Positions 19,624-28,071 of a stretch of 64,000 bases of DNA are shown here, piece after piece. A program made the position numbers and the translations under genes. Location of the stretch: contig NZ_NTLB01000001.1 of assembly GCF_002514725.1 (NCBI RefSeq), forward strand, positions 806,001 through 870,000. The letters are read 5' to 3'. The notes beneath the pieces were generated by a model. That model worked only from the letters and a program-made list of their open reading frames with translations, did no database searches and was not told the origin of the DNA. The number at the start of each line of letters is the position of its first letter. The stretch's first letter is position 1. This stretch comes from Mangrovitalea sediminis (GTDB lineage Bacteria > Pseudomonadota > Gammaproteobacteria > Pseudomonadales > Oleiphilaceae).

Positions 19624-21339
19624 TCAGGTCGCTGTCGCGGTCAGCCAGACACACTGGTAGGGCTGCAGCTCGGTTTTGCCATCTTCTCCGTGCCAGACCC
19701 TTCCACCCAGGCAATCCCGTGCGGTCTCGCCCAACCCCAGTGCCGGCCAGTCCAGGGATGCCGGCCTGGCTTGCAGGTTATGCACCGCAACCAGACGCCG
19801 CCGACCGTTCAGGGCCACCCGCTCCACGGCGAAAAGATCCGGCCCCAGATCGAGGATCCTCTGCGGGGCGTCAGGATGAAAAGCCGGTTCCTTGCGGCGG
19901 ACGGCAAGAAGCCTGCGCAGCTCATCGAAAACCTGACGCTGCGGCGAGAACGGTGCCTCCAGCACCGGCCCCAGCTCACAGAGCTGCCACTTACGCCGGT
20001 TGATGGCACGGGTCCGGCCGCTGCGCTCAACCCCCTCAATGTCGTTGGGCGTGGCCAGCAGGGAATGAATATAGACGGCAGGGATGCCACGCAGCGCCAG
20101 CATGATCAGCTGCGCGCAGAGGAAACGACGGATCTGCCAGCCATCCTCGCCCTGCAGGGTGCCCTTGCAGGCATCGAAGAAGGCAATATTGATCTCGTAA
20201 GGCGATTCAGTCCCGTCGCCGTTGGTCTTCATGCTGACGTAACCGCCGAAACGATGCATGGCGTCGAGCAGGCGATCCAGCGCTTCCGGTGCGACAAGCC
20301 CCTCGATCGGCCGAACCCCGATGCCGTCGTGAGACGCCATAAAGTTGAGGAGCGTACACCCCGGCGGTGGCGCATCCAGCGATGAAGCCCAGGCATTCAA
20401 GGCACTACCGTCGCCACTGACAAGCGCAAAGAGCACCAGCGGTGGCAACGCGAACTGATAGACCATGTGCGCCTCGTCACCATCGCCGAAATAGCTCAGG
20501 TTTTCCCGGTGAGGGACATTGGTCTCGGTCAGCAAAATGGCGCCCGGCCGCACGGCCTCCATCACCAATCGCAGGATCTTCACCACGGCATGGGTTTGCG
20601 GCAGGTGAATACAGGGCGTTCCCAATTGCTTCCAGAGGAAGGCGATGGCATCGAGACGGATAATGTCGGCACCCTGCTGCAGGTAGAGCAACAGGATATC
20701 GATGAATTCCAGCAGCACGTCGGGGTTGGCGAAATTCAGGTCGATCTGGTCGTCGCTGAAGGTCGCCCAAAGGTATTTCACACCGCGCCGGGTCTGCACC
20801 GGCACCAATAGCGGATGGCTACGCGGACGCACCACCTGGCTGAGATCAAGAGACGGACTCATCTCGATAAAGTAGTCCCGCCCGGGCCCCTGCCCCGTAA
20901 GGTAATCGGTAAACCAAAGACTTTCCCGGGAGACATGATTGATCACGAGATCCGCCATCAGGCGGTAGTCGCGAGCCAGCCCCCGGATATCGTCCCAACT
21001 CCCCAGAGCACCATCGACCGCGCTGTAGTCCACCACCGAAAAACCGTCATCGGAGCTGAAGGGAAAAAACGGCAGGACGTGGACGCCGCTGACCGATTCC
21101 GACAAATGGTCGTTAAGGAAGTTACGTAATGTCTGTAACGGCGGACGGTCGGGCTCCTGAACGCTGTCACCGTAGGTGATCAGCAAGACATCGTCCTCGC
21201 TCCAGCGCGCGGGCACGGCATCCTCTTCATTCGCCATGAACTGGGCGATCCTGGCCAGGATACGATCGCTGATATCCGGCGCCCGATCGGCGTAGAGTGC
21301 GAACAACAGCGCCTGTAGACGACTCGGCAGGGAATTCAT
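19624..21339 (-). CDS. GH13_18 phosphorylase, likely glucosylglycerate phosphorylase
   Basis: About 571 residues of the sucrose phosphorylase subfamily of GH13. The catalytic set is visible: nucleophile Asp in IIRLDAIAF (about 230), acid/base Glu in LLTETNVPH (about 272) and transition-state Asp in ASHDGIGVR (about 338). Subfamily members split sucrose, sucrose phosphate or 2-O-alpha-glucosylglycerate with phosphate to give glucose-1-phosphate; E. coli YcjM is a glucosylglycerate phosphorylase. Because a probable glucosylglycerate synthesis pair lies 12 kb away, that activity is the best guess. The ATG at 21339 with a GGAGG site five bases upstream is chosen over a TTG at 21360. Confidence 0.85.
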   Translation of the reverse strand: MNSLPSRLQALLFALYADRAPDISDRILARIAQFMANEEDAVPARWSEDDVLLITYGDSVQEPDRPPLQTLRNFLNDHLSESVSGVHVLPFFPFSSDDGFSVVDYSAVDGALGSWDDIRGLARDYRLMADLVINHVSRESLWFTDYLTGQGPGRDYFIEMSPSLDLSQVVRPRSHPLLVPVQTRRGVKYLWATFSDDQIDLNFANPDVLLEFIDILLLYLQQGADIIRLDAIAFLWKQLGTPCIHLPQTHAVVKILRLVMEAVRPGAILLTETNVPHRENLSYFGDGDEAHMVYQFALPPLVLFALVSGDGSALNAWASSLDAPPPGCTLLNFMASHDGIGVRPIEGLVAPEALDRLLDAMHRFGGYVSMKTNGDGTESPYEINIAFFDACKGTLQGEDGWQIRRFLCAQLIMLALRGIPAVYIHSLLATPNDIEGVERSGRTRAINRRKWQLCELGPVLEAPFSPQRQVFDELRRLLAVRRKEPAFHPDAPQRILDLGPDLFAVERVALNGRRRLVAVHNLQARPASLDWPALGLGETARDCLGGRVWHGEDGKTELQPYQCVWLTATAT

Positions 21340-21380
21340 GGATGCCTCCGATACGGGCAAACGTTATCGGCTGGCGACGG

Positions 21381-22841
21381 CTACTCGGCCGGCGTCTCCC
21401 ACTGTTGCAGAAGCCGTCGGTAGTCGCGGGCCTTCGTCTGCATCTGACGTTTTTCCAGCTCACCGATGAGTAGGCGGCAGCCCTCCTCGGTGAGCACCCT
21501 ATTGTCACTGTGCCGTAGCCGTTCGAATGCCTTTTCGGCATCCCGCAGGTTCCCCTCGCGGAGACACGCGAACAACACGCGATTGTGGTCTTCCGCCGAC
21601 AGCGGGAAATGCATCTCGCCGAGCTTCAGGTATTCCTGCCAGATCCTGAGCAACAGGTCCGGCTGCCCCCGGCGCAAGGCCAGCTCCATCAATTCCCGGG
21701 CACGCTCCCGATAGGCCGGCAGATCCGGGCGCAGCTTTGTCAGCTGGTACAGGTGTTCGAGCAATACCTGGCGATCCGGATGACGCCGCCAGAGCGCCTC
21801 GAACTGCAACTGCGCCGTCTCGAAGGCCATATGCCCCAATTCGGACATCGCTATGGCGTACTGCTTGCGAAAAGCGGCCTCCTGTTCGTCCTCTCCGGGA
21901 TCGAAGAAACTGTCCCGCACCTGCAACCAACTACGTCCGAACAGCCAGACGAGCCCGGCCCCGGCCGCCAGACCGCCGGCATGAGCCATATAGGCGATAC
22001 CCCGGGTACCGCCGACGGTGTAATCGAACACTTCCTTCGCAATCCAGACCGGCAGCATGACCAGCGCCGGCGCCGTGAAATAATCGAAATAGACGCCGAG
22101 GAAATAGAAGAAGCGGATACGCTGCGCACCAAAAATGGCCACGTACATGCCCATCAGCCCCGAAATAGCGCCGGAAGCGCCCACCAGTGGCTGATCGCTG
22201 CCCCATTCGACCAATGCAAAAACCAGTCCTGACAGGACGCCGCAGGTCAAGTAGGCGACCAGGAAACGACCCGCTCCCAGCGCCCGTTCGACGGTAAAAC
22301 CGAGCAGAAACAAGAACACCATGTTGCCAATGATGTGTTCCCAACCGCCATGCAGGAACTGGTAGGCGAACAGGTCCGCCAGGTCGATATGGGCAGGAAT
22401 CAGGCCAAAGGCCCGGTAGCTGAGGCGATCCATATATTGTCGCTGGATGGTTGTGCGCGCTTCCAGCCAACGTCGATAGCGGTCGGGCGACCAATAGAGA
22501 TGACCATTTTCGCCAACGTAGTCGTAAAAGCCGCGGTCCTCCAGCAGGCGCACCGCCAAAGCGATCCGGCGGTGATCGTGAATGGCCTTCTCCACGGCCT
22601 CCAGGTCCTGGCTACGATCGACACCCTGTAATCGGATATCGCGCTGCAGGTAATCGGTATACAGTGGTTGCTCCAACGGCAACAGACCATCGTCCAGGTA
22701 GGTTTTCACCGCCGCGCCAAGCTTGGACGAATCCTCCCCCTGATAGAGGGTAAAAACCAGGACATTAACCAGGATGAGCGCCAACGTGACCCAGGGAGGG
22801 CGCCTCCAGTCGATCTCGCGTTCCGCGGGAATAATCAGCAT
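21381..22841 (-). CDS. Rhomboid-family intramembrane protease with C-terminal helical repeats
   Basis: About 486 residues. After one N-terminal helix (WVTLALILVNVLVFTLY) comes a soluble loop of about 120 residues, then the rhomboid core: HGGWEHIIGNMVFLFLLG, the catalytic Ser in VGASGAISGLMGMY and the catalytic His in MAHAGGLAAGAG. The last 170 residues are soluble and helical, resembling TPR-type repeats (AMSELGHMAFETAQLQFEALWRRHPDR). It should cleave membrane protein substrates in the inner membrane. I chose the ATG at 22841 (MLIIPAEREIDW), as related proteins begin this way; an ATG at 22916 adds 25 unlikely residues. It sits 41 bp upstream of the phosphorylase gene. Confidence 0.87.
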   Translation of the reverse strand: MLIIPAEREIDWRRPPWVTLALILVNVLVFTLYQGEDSSKLGAAVKTYLDDGLLPLEQPLYTDYLQRDIRLQGVDRSQDLEAVEKAIHDHRRIALAVRLLEDRGFYDYVGENGHLYWSPDRYRRWLEARTTIQRQYMDRLSYRAFGLIPAHIDLADLFAYQFLHGGWEHIIGNMVFLFLLGFTVERALGAGRFLVAYLTCGVLSGLVFALVEWGSDQPLVGASGAISGLMGMYVAIFGAQRIRFFYFLGVYFDYFTAPALVMLPVWIAKEVFDYTVGGTRGIAYMAHAGGLAAGAGLVWLFGRSWLQVRDSFFDPGEDEQEAAFRKQYAIAMSELGHMAFETAQLQFEALWRRHPDRQVLLEHLYQLTKLRPDLPAYRERARELMELALRRGQPDLLLRIWQEYLKLGEMHFPLSAEDHNRVLFACLREGNLRDAEKAFERLRHSDNRVLTEEGCRLLIGELEKRQMQTKARDYRRLLQQWETPAE

Positions 22842-23155
22842 TGTCCAGAGCCAGCCGTCGTCGTGTCGGACGAGACACGACCCGCCAGATACACCTCCAG
22901 CCAGTCGGTCTGCCACGATTCGTCATTTTTTATCGTGATACATCCGCATTTTTAGCATAGCGCCGCCAGATTGGCGCGCTGAAATAGCCCTGTACGCAGA
23001 CATCGATTCACACGGAGGAGGCAATGTCACAGAAACGTTACAGGGACACCGTTCAATGCCTGTCACGCCCATGCCATCGAAACCGGGCAGCGGCAGGCGA
23101 AAGCGATCAACCCGATCAACACCCGATTTCGCCCAGTTCACATGAGGACAATGCC

Positions 23156-23584
23156 ATGACTACCCTGGTGCTCGACAATCCGGATTTGTTGGCCCGCGCC
23201 GCACGCATCGACAGCAGCCTGTTGCACCAGCGGCCCCCTGCCACCGTGACCGCGCCGGTTCAGACACTTTTTTACTATGCCTGCAACGCCCATCGCCTCA
23301 CCGACCTGGATGCCGCCGTTCTGGAGCAACACGGTAACTATCTCGCGGCGCATCCCGATCAGAAACTGCGCATCCACGGACACGCCGATGCTGAGGGCAA
23401 GGCGGAATATAACGAATTCCTCGCACGCCTGAGGGCTACCACCGCAGCCCGCCTGATACACCGCGCCGGCGCCCGGGAAGCCCAGGTCGACTGTGTCGGC
23501 TGGGGCTCGACTGTACCGCTGAAATCCCTGTCGGACTATGCCTATAACCGGCGCATCGAGCTGCAGTACCTTACTGCCCCGTAA
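23156..23584 (+). CDS. OmpA-like domain protein without signal peptide
   Basis: 142 residues. The region from VQTLFYYACN to the end matches the OmpA C-terminal peptidoglycan-binding fold: LRIHGHADAEGKAEYNEFLARLRATTAARLI followed by VGWGSTVPLKSLSDYAYNRRIELQY, with the Asp and Arg positions that bind diaminopimelate. No signal peptide or transmembrane helix is present, which is odd for a domain that normally works in the periplasm. The ATG at 23156 has GAGGA upstream. An in-frame ATG at 23024 has an even better GGAGGAGG site, but the 44 extra codons have only about 50% GC at third positions, unlike coding sequence here. Confidence 0.7.
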   Translation: MTTLVLDNPDLLARAARIDSSLLHQRPPATVTAPVQTLFYYACNAHRLTDLDAAVLEQHGNYLAAHPDQKLRIHGHADAEGKAEYNEFLARLRATTAARLIHRAGAREAQVDCVGWGSTVPLKSLSDYAYNRRIELQYLTAP

Positions 23585-23670
23585 CGCTCGCCCGGTGCGT
23601 TGGGAACGGGTGTTGCCGGAGGATGGGATCCGGTGACACCCGCAACCGGAAAACGACCGATGCAGACGGC

Positions 23671-24054
23671 TCAGGAGGCCACGACGAACAGTCCGGCGAT
23701 ACACGCCATACCGAAGAACCAGACCAGGGAGCGCAGCGCTGCCCAATCGGCGATATAGCAGATACCGAAGAGCACGCGGCTAATGACGAAGGCCAGGGCC
23801 AGATGATCGATGCTGGGCTGGGGTGCTCCCGCCAGATGGGAAATGATGACGGCGGCGCTGAACGCTGGCGTCACTTCGAAGGAATTCAGCTGCGCATAGT
23901 GGGCCCGCTTACGGGCGCCCTGTAACTGCTCGAGAAAACGGCGCGGATCGTGATTGGTCCGCAGGCCGAACCCTCGCCCCGTGAATTTCGCCGAAAATGT
24001 AAAGGCGTATGGCAGCAATAAGGCAAAAAGCACACACCAATAGGCAGTCGTCAT
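23671..24054 (-). CDS. MAPEG-family membrane protein
   Basis: 127 residues with four hydrophobic helices. The pattern RTNHDPRRFLEQLQGARKRAHYAQLNSFEVTPAFSAAVII, with conserved Asn, Arg and Glu at the cytoplasmic side, matches the MAPEG superfamily of membrane-bound glutathione-dependent and eicosanoid enzymes; bacterial members are of unknown function. An AGGAGAT site precedes the ATG at 24054, which is better than an upstream start in the same frame. Another MAPEG-type gene lies at 24672. Confidence 0.85.
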   Translation of the reverse strand: MTTAYWCVLFALLLPYAFTFSAKFTGRGFGLRTNHDPRRFLEQLQGARKRAHYAQLNSFEVTPAFSAAVIISHLAGAPQPSIDHLALAFVISRVLFGICYIADWAALRSLVWFFGMACIAGLFVVAS

Positions 24055-24189
24055 GGTGATCTCCTGAGTTGATTTCGGTGCGTAAACTGTCACGCACCGC
24101 ACAGCAAACCATTGGCCGCATGGCCTCTGGTCAACGGCAATGCGGCACGATACCCTGAAAACGGATCATGAAGAAGGAAAGGTATCCGC

Positions 24190-24642
24190 GTGAACGGACT
24201 GCACCGAGCATGGCCGATGTTGCTGGCAATATTGGTATTGGCTGGATGTCAGGCCTCTTCCAGCCTGGTGCCCAGCGGACAGTCGCCCTATGGCACCTGG
24301 GCGGGCCTGCTACCCTGCGCCGACTGCCCAGGTATCCGTATGCAGTTGCAGCTTTGGAAACAGCCAAGCGTTTACCGACTGACCCAAACCTACCAAAGTG
24401 CCACCACCTCGCCGCGAACCTTCGTCGGCGAAGGCCACTGGCGACGGGTGCCGCGCCACAACGAGGACAGTCTGGGCATGATCGTCCTGCAGCCAAAAGC
24501 AAAGGACGGAGGAATACCCCGGCCCGAGCAATTCTTCAGCCAGTTGCCGGACGGCAGCCTGCTCAAACTGGACGCCCAGGGGCGCTCCATCAAATCAACA
24601 CTGAGCTATCGCTTGCGTCGTATTCGCGTCCCTGGCCCCTGA
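24190..24642 (+). CDS. NlpE N-terminal-like lipoprotein
   Basis: 150 residues. The signal peptide ends in the lipobox LAGC (Cys at residue 20), predicting an outer-membrane or inner-membrane lipoprotein. The mature part YGTWAGLLPCADCPGIRMQLQLW, with its CxxC, matches the N-terminal domain of NlpE, which in E. coli senses copper and surface contact for the Cpx system; the C-terminal OB domain of E. coli NlpE is absent, as in many homologues. The start is a GTG with AAGGAAAGG seven bases upstream. It is divergent from one MAPEG gene and convergent with the other. Confidence 0.85.
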   Translation: MNGLHRAWPMLLAILVLAGCQASSSLVPSGQSPYGTWAGLLPCADCPGIRMQLQLWKQPSVYRLTQTYQSATTSPRTFVGEGHWRRVPRHNEDSLGMIVLQPKAKDGGIPRPEQFFSQLPDGSLLKLDAQGRSIKSTLSYRLRRIRVPGP

Positions 24643-24659
24643 TATGCCAGGGGTCAGGG
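24630..24659. terminator. Hairpin between convergent genes
   Basis: CCCTGGCCCC pairs with GGGGTCAGGG across a ten-base loop, one G-T wobble. It covers the end of the NlpE-like gene and lies 13 bp before the convergent MAPEG stop. There is no T-run, so termination strength is doubtful. Confidence 0.4.
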
Positions 24660-24671
24660 ACACCGAAGGGT

Positions 24672-25079
24672 TCAGAACCGCCCTGACACCATGGCGACGT
24701 TCCAGATATTGAGCACCACCAGCGCCAACAGGACAAACCAGGTGCCAACCATGCCCAGGAGCCGCCCCACGTGCGCCCCGCCCTGACTGCGGATAAAGCC
24801 CCAGGCATGCAACAGGCGACTGGCAACGAACACCAGTCCCAACACATAGATCCAAAAGGCATTGACGCCGTTGAGCTCGGCAATTCCCAGTAACAACAGG
24901 GTTATCGGCGCATTTTCCACCAGATTGGCATGGGCCCTGATGGCGGTATTGAACTCCCGGTCGCCGTGATCACCCAGGCCGACCTTGAAACGGCGCCGGA
25001 AGACGGTGACACGATAGGCGAGGAAAAGCATGAGAAGAGCCGTTATGCTGGCGAAAAACGCAGTTACCGGGATCACCAT
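24672..25079 (-). CDS. MAPEG-family membrane protein, YecN type
   Basis: 135 residues and four hydrophobic helices. The segment FNTAIRAHANLVENAPITLLLLGIAELNG holds the family's conserved Asn-Glu-Pro-like core (ANLVENAP), and SRLLHAWGFIRS is typical of YecN-type MAPEG proteins. Function is unknown; the superfamily includes microsomal glutathione transferases. It is followed on the plus side by the NlpE-like gene, convergent, and preceded by the GlsB/YeaQ gene on the same strand, 71 bp away. Confidence 0.87.
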   Translation of the reverse strand: MVIPVTAFFASITALLMLFLAYRVTVFRRRFKVGLGDHGDREFNTAIRAHANLVENAPITLLLLGIAELNGVNAFWIYVLGLVFVASRLLHAWGFIRSQGGAHVGRLLGMVGTWFVLLALVVLNIWNVAMVSGRF

Positions 25080-25150
25080 TCACACAATCTCCTTGATGAG
25101 CAAAAGAGGCAGAAGAATAACAAGAAATCCCGGCGTGAGGAGGGACGGAG

Positions 25151-25393
25151 TTAACGGCGACGCGTCATTCCCACGATCCAGAGCAAGATCAGGGCACCGG
25201 CGGTTGCCGTGACCAGGCTGCCGACCAGGCCATGGGAGCTCAATCCCAGCAACCGGAAGACGAAGCCTCCCAACAGCGCACCGACAATACCGACCCCCAT
25301 ATTGCCGAAAAATCCGAAGCCGTCGCCCTTCATGATGACGCCGGCCAACCAGCCCGCAACAGCACCGATGATCAGAAAAAGTATCAGTCCCAA
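25151..25393 (-). CDS. GlsB/YeaQ/YmgE-family membrane protein
   Basis: 80 residues, nearly all hydrophobic and glycine-rich: IIGAVAGWLAGVIMKGDGFGFFGNMGVGIVGALLGG is the family signature (formerly transglycosylase-associated protein). Three helices are likely. These small proteins are often induced by general stress, but their biochemical role is not known. It lies on the same strand and upstream of the YecN-like gene. Confidence 0.9.
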   Translation of the reverse strand: MGLILFLIIGAVAGWLAGVIMKGDGFGFFGNMGVGIVGALLGGFVFRLLGLSSHGLVGSLVTATAGALILLWIVGMTRRR

Positions 25394-25596
25394 GGTGTTC
25401 TCCCTCTTCAGGTGGCCATCCTATACCGTTTACGGGGAACATCCCCGCAAGCTGTCAGTCTGCCAGCCGCCATTGCAGAGATGAATACGCGATACCGACT
25501 AGCACGGGGACAAAAGGGTACCCCATGGCCTATGCTGGGATCATTCCCGGAATGTTTCAGGGCCACCCGGACTGTCTCGCGTTGATGAGGAGCCTA

Positions 25597-25941
25597 ATGC
25601 TGAACCTGCCACAACTGTTCTGGCTGTTTCTGATGGCGCTGGCGGGGTGCTATTGGTGGAGCGCCCATGGCATCAAGGAACAGGCATTCCGCGCCGTTAA
25701 GGACTACTGCCGCCGGGTCGATGTCGTCATGCTCGACGACAGTCTGGTGTTGCGCGGATTCTGGTTCAAGCGCGATGCCCGCGGCAGCCTTCGCGTCTGG
25801 CGCTCCTTCCTGTTCGAGTTCACCTCGACCGGCGACGAACGTTACCGGGGACGCGTGATCATGCTGGGCCATGCCGTCGACTGGATCGAACTCGAACCGC
25901 ACCGGATGGAACCCGCCGACCCCGCGCCCGACCAGGATTAG
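25597..25941 (+). CDS. DUF3301-family membrane-anchored protein
   Basis: 114 residues. One N-terminal helix (LFWLFLMALAGCYWWSA) precedes a soluble part whose sequence KEQAFRAVKDYCRRVDVVMLDDSLVLRG and RSFLFEFTSTGDERYRGRVIMLG fits the DUF3301 family found widely in gammaproteobacteria; function unknown. GAGGAG lies four bases before the ATG at 25597. An in-frame ATG at 25525 would lengthen it by 24 residues. Its last four bases overlap the end of the convergent DUF465 gene. Confidence 0.85.
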   Translation: MLNLPQLFWLFLMALAGCYWWSAHGIKEQAFRAVKDYCRRVDVVMLDDSLVLRGFWFKRDARGSLRVWRSFLFEFTSTGDERYRGRVIMLGHAVDWIELEPHRMEPADPAPDQD

Positions 25942-26177
25942 CTCGCGTTCAACAGACCGTAGAGCTGATCCTTGAGGAACAGACGCTCCTTTTTCTTGTC
26001 TTCCAGCATCCTGTCTGACACCGGCAGCTCGATATTTTCGAGACGACAGATTTCCCGATCCAACGTCCGGTAACGCTGGTAAAGGCCCGCGAAATGGGCA
26101 TCCGATGTCTTGCGTAAGGCAATCGCGTCCTTGTGTTCGGGAAATTCATGCTCAAGGTCATGGGGTTCGACGTTCAT
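25938..26177 (-). CDS. DUF465/YdcH-family small protein
   Basis: 79 residues, soluble and helical. HEFPEHKDAIALRKTSDAHFAGLYQRYRTLDREICRLEN and the ending MLEDKKKERLFLKDQLYGLL are diagnostic of the YdcH/DUF465 family, whose members form helical hairpins and have no established function. A GGAGAGGTGAAG ribosome site precedes the ATG. It ends within the last codons of the convergent DUF3301 gene. Confidence 0.92.
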   Translation of the reverse strand: MNVEPHDLEHEFPEHKDAIALRKTSDAHFAGLYQRYRTLDREICRLENIELPVSDRMLEDKKKERLFLKDQLYGLLNAS

Positions 26178-26256
26178 AACTTCACCTCTCCTCCGTGAAA
26201 CCGACGCAACGCCCCCATCCTAGCAACCCGATGGGCCGGAGGGCCATTAAGCTTCG

Positions 26257-26469
26257 TCAAGGTGACGCGTCTTTTTTCTCCAGGCTGATCGATTGATTTT
26301 CCGTCGGCGCAGTGTCAGCCGCCAACAACGACGCGGCGTCACTGAAATCGAACCCGACTTCCTCGTTCAACGTTTCGGGATCATATCGAATACCACAGCC
26401 CGCCTTGACGGTCTTTGCCGCAGGCGCCGTGCCCGGCGCCTGCCTGTCGTCACTGCCAGCGTCGCTCAT
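26257..26469 (-). CDS. Small acidic hypothetical protein
   Basis: 70 residues, hydrophilic and acidic, with no transmembrane helix or recognisable motif (AGCGIRYDPETLNEEVGFDFSDAASLLAAD is the most structured-looking part). It begins 22 bp after the acvB-like gene on the same strand with GGAG eight bases before the ATG, so it may be the last gene of that transcript. Reality is supported by position and ribosome site only. Confidence 0.5.
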   Translation of the reverse strand: MSDAGSDDRQAPGTAPAAKTVKAGCGIRYDPETLNEEVGFDFSDAASLLAADTAPTENQSISLEKKDASP

Positions 26470-26491
26470 GAGGAAATCTCCGCTCGTTTGG

Positions 26492-27928
26492 TTACGGGTT
26501 ATCCGCCACCTCCGCCTGATGCAGGATCAGACTGGCCAGATGCCGATAATCGCCGTCAAAATGATGGCCACCCTCTGTTTTCACCATTCTGACATTTTTC
26601 ATGTCCTGCAACCTGGGACACAGGGTATCCGTTTCATCCGCACCATAGACACACAGGATCGACAGGTCATCCAGTTTGTGGACTTCCGGGCCGATGGGTT
26701 GATCGGTGCCATGGGCCGCGTCCATCAGCCAATCGCTGACATGGAACTCGAACGAGGTTTTCAGGCTGGGCCCCAACAGCCCGACCAGGGTCACCCGTTT
26801 GCGCAAGGCCGGCGACAGGCGGCTGACCATGAAGGGCAAAACGTCCGCACCACGCGAATAACCGATCAACATGACCCTGGATCGATGCCAGGCATTGAGA
26901 TAGTGCCGTATGATCTTGTCCAGATCATCCGCCATACCGGCCGGTTTTCGCGGTGACCAGAAATACTGGAGGGAGTTGAAACCCACCACTGGCAGGCCGC
27001 TGGCAGCCAGCTGCCGGCCGATGTCCTTGTCGATACTCACCCAGCCACCGTCCCCGGACAGGATCACGGCGAACGTATCTCCCTTCGGATGGGTCGCCGG
27101 CACCTCGATCACGGGCAGGTCGCCCAGAGCCACCGGCAGAACCTGTTTCGTCCCCGCCGCCTGTTGCTCGACGATTTTTCGGTACGCCGCAAGATACTGC
27201 GGCATCCAGTGCCGATTGACGGAGAACCCGTGCCCGACATGGGGCAGATTGACGATTTCCCCGTTTTTCACCTGGGCGACGAAGTCGTTGGCCGCCTTCG
27301 GACTGACATCCAGATCGATATCCCCCTGCAGCGCAATCCAGGGCACCGCCAGGGCACCGGGCCGCAGCAGGTATTCCTTGCCGTCCTTCGAGCGCACATT
27401 GTGCAATCCTGCGCCGCGACAAAGGGGGCGCCGCACTGCCAGGTCGTCGGAAAAGCCCAGGCTGATGCCGCCGATAAAGGTCCCCGGCGGCGCTTCCGCC
27501 AGGGCGCCGTAGACCAGGGTCGCACCGGATGAATAGCCGACCAGCAGCGGCGCATGGTAATGCGGCAGACGGAAGGATTTCTCAACGAACTGGGCAACAG
27601 CCTCCAAATCACCGGCAGGATAGTGACAGGAGACGTGCCTTTTATTCAGGGAACCGAGATAATGCGGCGTACTGAATCCGATAACCATGGCGCCCTGATC
27701 CCTCAAGGCACGGGCCATGTCCAGTACCCCAAGATTCCACCCTCCGTCACCCGACGCGAACAGGACGACCTGTTGGGGATCGCCGGCAGGCCGATAGATG
27801 TGCAGGGTACCAAGGGCCCCAAACGTCAGTGTCGTGGAATCGTCCCGTGCTTCGGCCCTTTCAGGGTTTACGATCATCAGGGTGATCGGTAATAACAACA
27901 GTAACAACAGCGTCGACAAACGCCTCAT
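26492..27928 (-). CDS. acvB: AcvB/VirJ-family periplasmic protein
   Basis: 478 residues with a signal peptide (LLLLLLLPITLMIVNPERAEA). Two related hydrolase-like VirJ domains follow: one from about 35 to 240 with FASGDGGWNLGVLD and nucleophile GYSSGAT, another from about 270 to 470 with LSGDGGWVSIDKDIG and nucleophile GYSRGAD, ending with EGGHHFDGDY supplying a His. In Agrobacterium and Rhizobium, AcvB is a periplasmic hydrolase of lysyl-phosphatidylglycerol and is encoded beside the lysyl-PG synthase LpiA/MprF. Here mprF is the divergent neighbour at 28072, supporting the same role. Confidence 0.88.
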   Translation of the reverse strand: MRRLSTLLLLLLLPITLMIVNPERAEARDDSTTLTFGALGTLHIYRPAGDPQQVVLFASGDGGWNLGVLDMARALRDQGAMVIGFSTPHYLGSLNKRHVSCHYPAGDLEAVAQFVEKSFRLPHYHAPLLVGYSSGATLVYGALAEAPPGTFIGGISLGFSDDLAVRRPLCRGAGLHNVRSKDGKEYLLRPGALAVPWIALQGDIDLDVSPKAANDFVAQVKNGEIVNLPHVGHGFSVNRHWMPQYLAAYRKIVEQQAAGTKQVLPVALGDLPVIEVPATHPKGDTFAVILSGDGGWVSIDKDIGRQLAASGLPVVGFNSLQYFWSPRKPAGMADDLDKIIRHYLNAWHRSRVMLIGYSRGADVLPFMVSRLSPALRKRVTLVGLLGPSLKTSFEFHVSDWLMDAAHGTDQPIGPEVHKLDDLSILCVYGADETDTLCPRLQDMKNVRMVKTEGGHHFDGDYRHLASLILHQAEVADNP

Positions 27929-28071
27929 GCGAATGCTCCAAACATTAAGAAGACAGGACTATCAGGCTCTCGCTAGTAAATCCGGACAAGGACGGGCGCA
28001 GGGCATGGCAGGGAACCAGACCCGTCGGGCACCATCGTACCCGCAATTATAGAAAGACACGACAGGCCACG

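Noticed and set aside
23024-23155. 44-codon N-terminal extension of the OmpA-like protein, with a good ribosome site
   Set aside because: Third-position GC is about 50% compared with much higher values in neighbouring genes, rare codons are frequent, and it adds no signal peptide. The choice is not certain.
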